Assembly: GCA_017457555.1 (NCBI GenBank) | Contig: JAFTHG010000293.1 | Location: 1-9,699, forward strand | DNA from: Kiritimatiellia bacterium | Lineage (GTDB): Bacteria > Verrucomicrobiota > Kiritimatiellia > RFP12 > DVOR01 | Direction of reading: 5' to 3' | DNA length: 9,699 nucleotides | Shown here: positions 7,065 through 9,699 of the stretch, piece after piece | Layout of the letters: every line of letters starts with the position of its first letter | How positions within the stretch are numbered: position 1 is the stretch's first letter | Made by a program: the position numbers and the translations under genes | Notes under the pieces: generated by a model | The model's input: the letters and a program-made list of their open reading frames with translations, nothing else | Databases searched by the model: none | What the model was told of the DNA's origin: nothing

Positions 7065-9232
7065 TACGGCGTCTCCGATGTCACCGCAGGTACGTCAACA
7101 GGTACTTGGACGGGGGTAACGTCCGCAGGGGGTGTTGTACAAGCCTCACACGATTCGGATACAGGTGTGCCGGGAACCTTGTTGCGTGGCGAGAGGGGAC
7201 AGAAGAACCACCAAAGCGCTGTTGCAATAAGTGCGATTGTCAAAAGGGCCAAACAAAGATTGCGGACAAGATGGCGGCAACGTTGCATTGGCGGACACAC
7301 AATGCGTTTACCGACATAAGATGCGCGTTGTGTGAAAAATGCACCTATACGTGCGGTAAAACCGATGGTGCGGTTAATGGCCCAGTCGGACGCATTCAGG
7401 ATTGGAGCCAAGTCACGTGCACGCAATTTAAGCCATGTTAAAATAACGCTTGGAATTGAGACAATGCAGATGAGTCCAATAACGACCAATGCTGTTTTCC
7501 AAACGGGAGTGTTTGTAAGGGCAGAGGCGATTCCTGTAACTGCAGAAGCAACAAATGAGAGTGCAATGCCGAGAGTGGCAACAGAGGCCATCATAACACC
7601 GCTATTGGCTGGTGCCGCAGGTGGCGTACCGGCGGTGGCGGCGGTGGTTGCATTCGTGGCCTGTGTTGTCATTGCCGCAGTAACGGAGTCGTTCTTCCCG
7701 GCAATGAATTTGTGTACTGTGCCGGCAATTGCAGAACCGACCTTGCGCCATGGTGCAAAGAAGGCCTCTGTCAAACCGATGGCATTCGGGACAACGTGGC
7801 AAATGGTGGCTTCCCAGTCTTTGTTTTCCAAATCAAAGAAAATCCCGTTTTTCCCAACAGTCAAGTTCGTAATAGAGCCAGAGGTGAAGACAGCAAGGAT
7901 GGTACGGGTTACTTTTTCTGCCGGACGTGTCAGTGTGCAGTAGACTAAGCAACACTTGGATGCGGCTGCTGCGGCAGCGTGTGCTGTGGCTGCTTTTTCA
8001 ATCGGGAAGCACAGGGAGCAGGCACGTTCATCCATATAGAGTGTGCCGGCAAGAAAGAGCGGCTTCGCAACAGGGGGATAGAGTTCTTCCACGTTGACGA
8101 AATTACGCAAGAAGCGGAGGAATCCCGTGCGTAAAATAATCAACCGTTTCAAGTCTTCAAAAGCGGCCGCCAGCGGTGCCTTGGCGCTATCTGCAGTGAT
8201 CAGGTCGCGGAAGGTTTGAAGGACAGCGCTGTCGCCGGACATTTCGCAAACGCGTTCATCCATTCCGGCAAAGACATCGGCCCCTGCGGGTTTTGCCGTT
8301 GCCCAAGCACGATAGGGGGCAACGAGGTCAATTGCTTTTTGCCAAAGCGCTGCTGTAATGAGGTCCTCATCCAATAATTTTCCGAGTGTCGCTAATGCGC
8401 CGGCCCAAACAGGATTGACGCCCTGTGTCGTTGAAACCCCGGTGGATTCCGGTGTAGGGCGGGTGATAGGAGCATCGGCCAAAGCTTCGGTTGTTACAGG
8501 AAGCGCAAAAGTGTCCTGTGCGGCAGGATTGTAGCGTAAGAGTTCACACGCAGCAAAGAAGGCGGCCATCTTGGGTGTTAATTGTTCAACACAATCAACC
8601 GCTACTGCGGGGGCGACGCCATTGAGCGAGTCGCCAAGTTCCGGCTTACTCTGCACCCAAGTGAGATAGGCTTCACGTGCAGTAGCAAAGGCGTCCAGAT
8701 CTGCTGTTGCGATGCCTTTGGTGCCATCGCATGCTTCAGTGCCACCTGTAATGGCGAGGATGGCCTCTGCGACAGGCGTAAACTTGGGGTCTACCGCCGT
8801 TACGGGGATAACGCCATCTCCGTTTTCAAGACTGGCACGAAAGGCATCAATTGCCCCCGTTAAGGCATCTGCCGTGAGCACACCATCTGTTGCGAGGGAG
8901 GTAAAGAGTTTGGCTAAAACGTCACCTTCCGGAGTGTCGTGGCGGATGTCGGTTACGGCGAGCTTAGAACTCGCTGCGAAAAGGATATCAAACGTATTTA
9001 ATCGGGGCTTTAACCAGTCAACGGCTGCCAGTACTTCCGGAATACGGATGCGTCCATCCTTATCCGTATCAAGCAAGTGTGCAACGGCATTCTGTGGGAC
9101 ATTGGCACCGACCGGGCGGGAGAGCACAAGCCAATAGCGGCGACCGAGTTCGCACAAATGTTCAATGTCAGCGCCACATTTCAGCGCAGCCTGCGTGGTG
9201 CGGGCCATCCGATAAAATCCGTAACGATACAT
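7064..9232 (-). CDS. Large EF-hand membrane protein of unknown function
   Basis: This protein has 722 residues and no signal peptide. A textbook EF-hand loop at 55-66 (DTDKDGRIRIPE) has Asp at 1, 3 and 5, Gly at 6, Ile at 8 and Glu at 12, so Ca2+ binding is expected. More degenerate EF-like segments occur at about 136-145 (NGDGVI) and 167-178. Residues 400-432 hold several cysteines (C405, C408, C427, C428, C432), and 458-480 contain a VGKNGIFFDLENKDWEATI block that resembles a conserved uncharacterised family I recall from other bacteria. A flexible Ala/Thr/Pro linker (514-544) precedes three membrane helices (about 546-571, 578-600, 658-678). The Arg/Lys-rich segment 601-657 should be cytoplasmic, placing the N-terminal domain in the cytoplasm and the Pro/Val-rich tail outside. 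A strong GGAGAG supports the start. It overlaps speB by 1 nt. Function is unknown; Ca2+-responsive membrane sensing is speculation. Confidence 0.85.
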   Translation of the reverse strand: MYRYGFYRMARTTQAALKCGADIEHLCELGRRYWLVLSRPVGANVPQNAVAHLLDTDKDGRIRIPEVLAAVDWLKPRLNTFDILFAASSKLAVTDIRHDTPEGDVLAKLFTSLATDGVLTADALTGAIDAFRASLENGDGVIPVTAVDPKFTPVAEAILAITGGTEACDGTKGIATADLDAFATAREAYLTWVQSKPELGDSLNGVAPAVAVDCVEQLTPKMAAFFAACELLRYNPAAQDTFALPVTTEALADAPITRPTPESTGVSTTQGVNPVWAGALATLGKLLDEDLITAALWQKAIDLVAPYRAWATAKPAGADVFAGMDERVCEMSGDSAVLQTFRDLITADSAKAPLAAAFEDLKRLIILRTGFLRFLRNFVNVEELYPPVAKPLFLAGTLYMDERACSLCFPIEKAATAHAAAAAASKCCLVYCTLTRPAEKVTRTILAVFTSGSITNLTVGKNGIFFDLENKDWEATICHVVPNAIGLTEAFFAPWRKVGSAIAGTVHKFIAGKNDSVTAAMTTQATNATTAATAGTPPAAPANSGVMMASVATLGIALSFVASAVTGIASALTNTPVWKTALVVIGLICIVSIPSVILTWLKLRARDLAPILNASDWAINRTIGFTARIGAFFTQRASYVGKRIVCPPMQRCRHLVRNLCLALLTIALIATALWWFFCPLSPRNKVPGTPVSESCEACTTPPADVTPVQVPVDVPAVTSETP
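7073..7076 (-). promoter_or_regulatory. Shine-Dalgarno sequence of speB
   Basis: GGAG on the minus strand lies 8 nt before the speB ATG, inside the 3' end of the EF-hand gene. It supports the start that overlaps the previous stop (TAATG). Confidence 0.55.
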
Positions 9233-9236
9233 AGCA

Positions 9237-9242
9237 CTCTCC
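9237..9242 (-). promoter_or_regulatory. Shine-Dalgarno sequence of the EF-hand gene
   Basis: GGAGAG ends 4 nt before the ATG at 9232, in the 14-nt gap after the aminotransferase stop. It favours this start over the in-frame Met at residue 9 and suggests efficient translation of the EF-hand protein. Confidence 0.6.
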
Positions 9243-9246
9243 GCGT

Positions 9247-9699
9247 TTATCGTAAGGAAGCGCAGAATTCCGTGAAGCGACGGAGGCCTTCTTCAATGTT
9301 CTCCATTGAGCAGGCGTAGCTCAAGCGCACGCAGGAGTCGTCACCGAAAGCAACACCGGGCACAACGGCGACGTGTTGTTCTTCCAAAAGACGTTGTGCA
9401 AATTCCAGAGAGGTCAAACCAAAGGAGGAGATGTCGGGGAAGACGTAGAAAGCGCCATCCGGTTTGGGACATTTGACGCCCGGAATCGCTGAAACAAGCG
9501 CGTAAATCCGATCACGGCGTTCCGTAAACGCCTTGACCATAACGGCTACATCCGGGCCGGCTTCCTGAAGTGCTGCAATGGCACCCCACTGTGTAAAGGT
9601 GTTCGGTGCTGAGGCCATGTGACTTTGAAGCGCAAAGAGTGCCTTCATACAGGCCTTGGGACCTGCGGCATAACCTAACCGCCATCCTGTCATGGCGAA
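9247..9699 (-). CDS. Class I/II PLP-dependent aminotransferase, C-terminal part (5' end outside window)
   Basis: The last 150 residues of a fold-type I aminotransferase are present, with the frame open through the window edge. The visible part begins FAMTGWRLGYAAGP, the segment that directly follows the PLP-binding lysine in aspartate-type aminotransferases; that lysine should lie just outside the window. Later motifs are the PDGAFYVFPD strand, the EEQHVAVVPGVAFG turn, and VRLSYACS, whose Arg normally binds the substrate alpha-carboxylate. The ending (EEGLRRFTEF) is typical. The closest match by eye is the aspartate/aromatic aminotransferase (AspC/AspB-like) group, but related enzymes for alanine or diaminopimelate pathways share these motifs, so the substrate is not fixed. 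The stop is 14 nt before the EF-hand gene, which suggests this is an upstream member of the same operon. Confidence 0.92.
   Translation of the reverse strand, partial: FAMTGWRLGYAAGPKACMKALFALQSHMASAPNTFTQWGAIAALQEAGPDVAVMVKAFTERRDRIYALVSAIPGVKCPKPDGAFYVFPDISSFGLTSLEFAQRLLEEQHVAVVPGVAFGDDSCVRLSYACSMENIEEGLRRFTEFCASLR

Noticed and set aside
7332..7943. A 203-codon open frame on the plus strand inside the EF-hand gene
   Set aside because: It lies antisense to a gene with recognised motifs and membrane helices, its Ala/Val-rich sequence mirrors the minus-strand codons, and it has no recognisable domain.
1213..9040. Repeated CTTCCGG on the plus strand, considered as a DNA uptake or Chi-like signal
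   Set aside because: At most sites it is the complement of Pro-Glu (CCG GAA) codons in the minus-strand genes, so codon preference explains it.
8712..9137. A 141-codon plus-strand frame opposite the start of the EF-hand gene
   Set aside because: It is antisense to the EF-hand loop region, whose minus-strand reading is clear. It is low in complexity (Ser/Ala-rich).

Overview
The window holds nine protein-coding genes, all on the minus strand, packed tightly except for one 285-base gap (3841-4125). Two genes are cut by the window ends. I see no RNA genes, transposases, integrases, CRISPR repeats or phage genes. GC content looks near 50% by eye. The mix of a dTDP-rhamnose/O-antigen cassette with a large EF-hand membrane protein suggests a Gram-negative bacterium. 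By general resemblance it could be PVC-like (Kiritimatiellota, Lentisphaerota or Verrucomicrobiota). That placement is an impression from memory and was not tested.

Transcription runs from high to low coordinates in two blocks. Block 1 (9699 to 4126) contains the C-terminal part of a class I aminotransferase (cut upstream), a 722-residue EF-hand membrane protein of unknown function, an agmatinase-like ureohydrolase (speB), a HAD-like protein of unknown function, and mnmA for tRNA 2-thiouridylation. Junctions in this block are 14 nt, a 1-nt TAATG overlap, 20 nt and 6 nt, so it reads as one operon. The gap that follows carries two short inverted repeats but no recognisable gene.

Block 2 (3840 to 1) contains an O-antigen polymerase/ligase-type membrane protein, rfbA (glucose-1-phosphate thymidylyltransferase), rfbC (dTDP-4-dehydrorhamnose 3,5-epimerase) and an exported TPR-like protein that overlaps rfbC by 13 nt and runs off the window. 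rfbA and rfbC supply the first and third steps of dTDP-L-rhamnose synthesis. rfbB and rfbD are not here. The membrane protein probably polymerises or ligates a surface glycan.

The most concrete oddity is an in-frame TGA at codon 30 of the polymerase/ligase gene. It separates the expected first membrane helix from the rest of an otherwise intact frame. The window is mostly housekeeping and surface-polysaccharide genes, and I found no clear new multi-gene system. The best leads for unknown biology are the EF-hand membrane protein and the HAD-like protein beside speB and mnmA.
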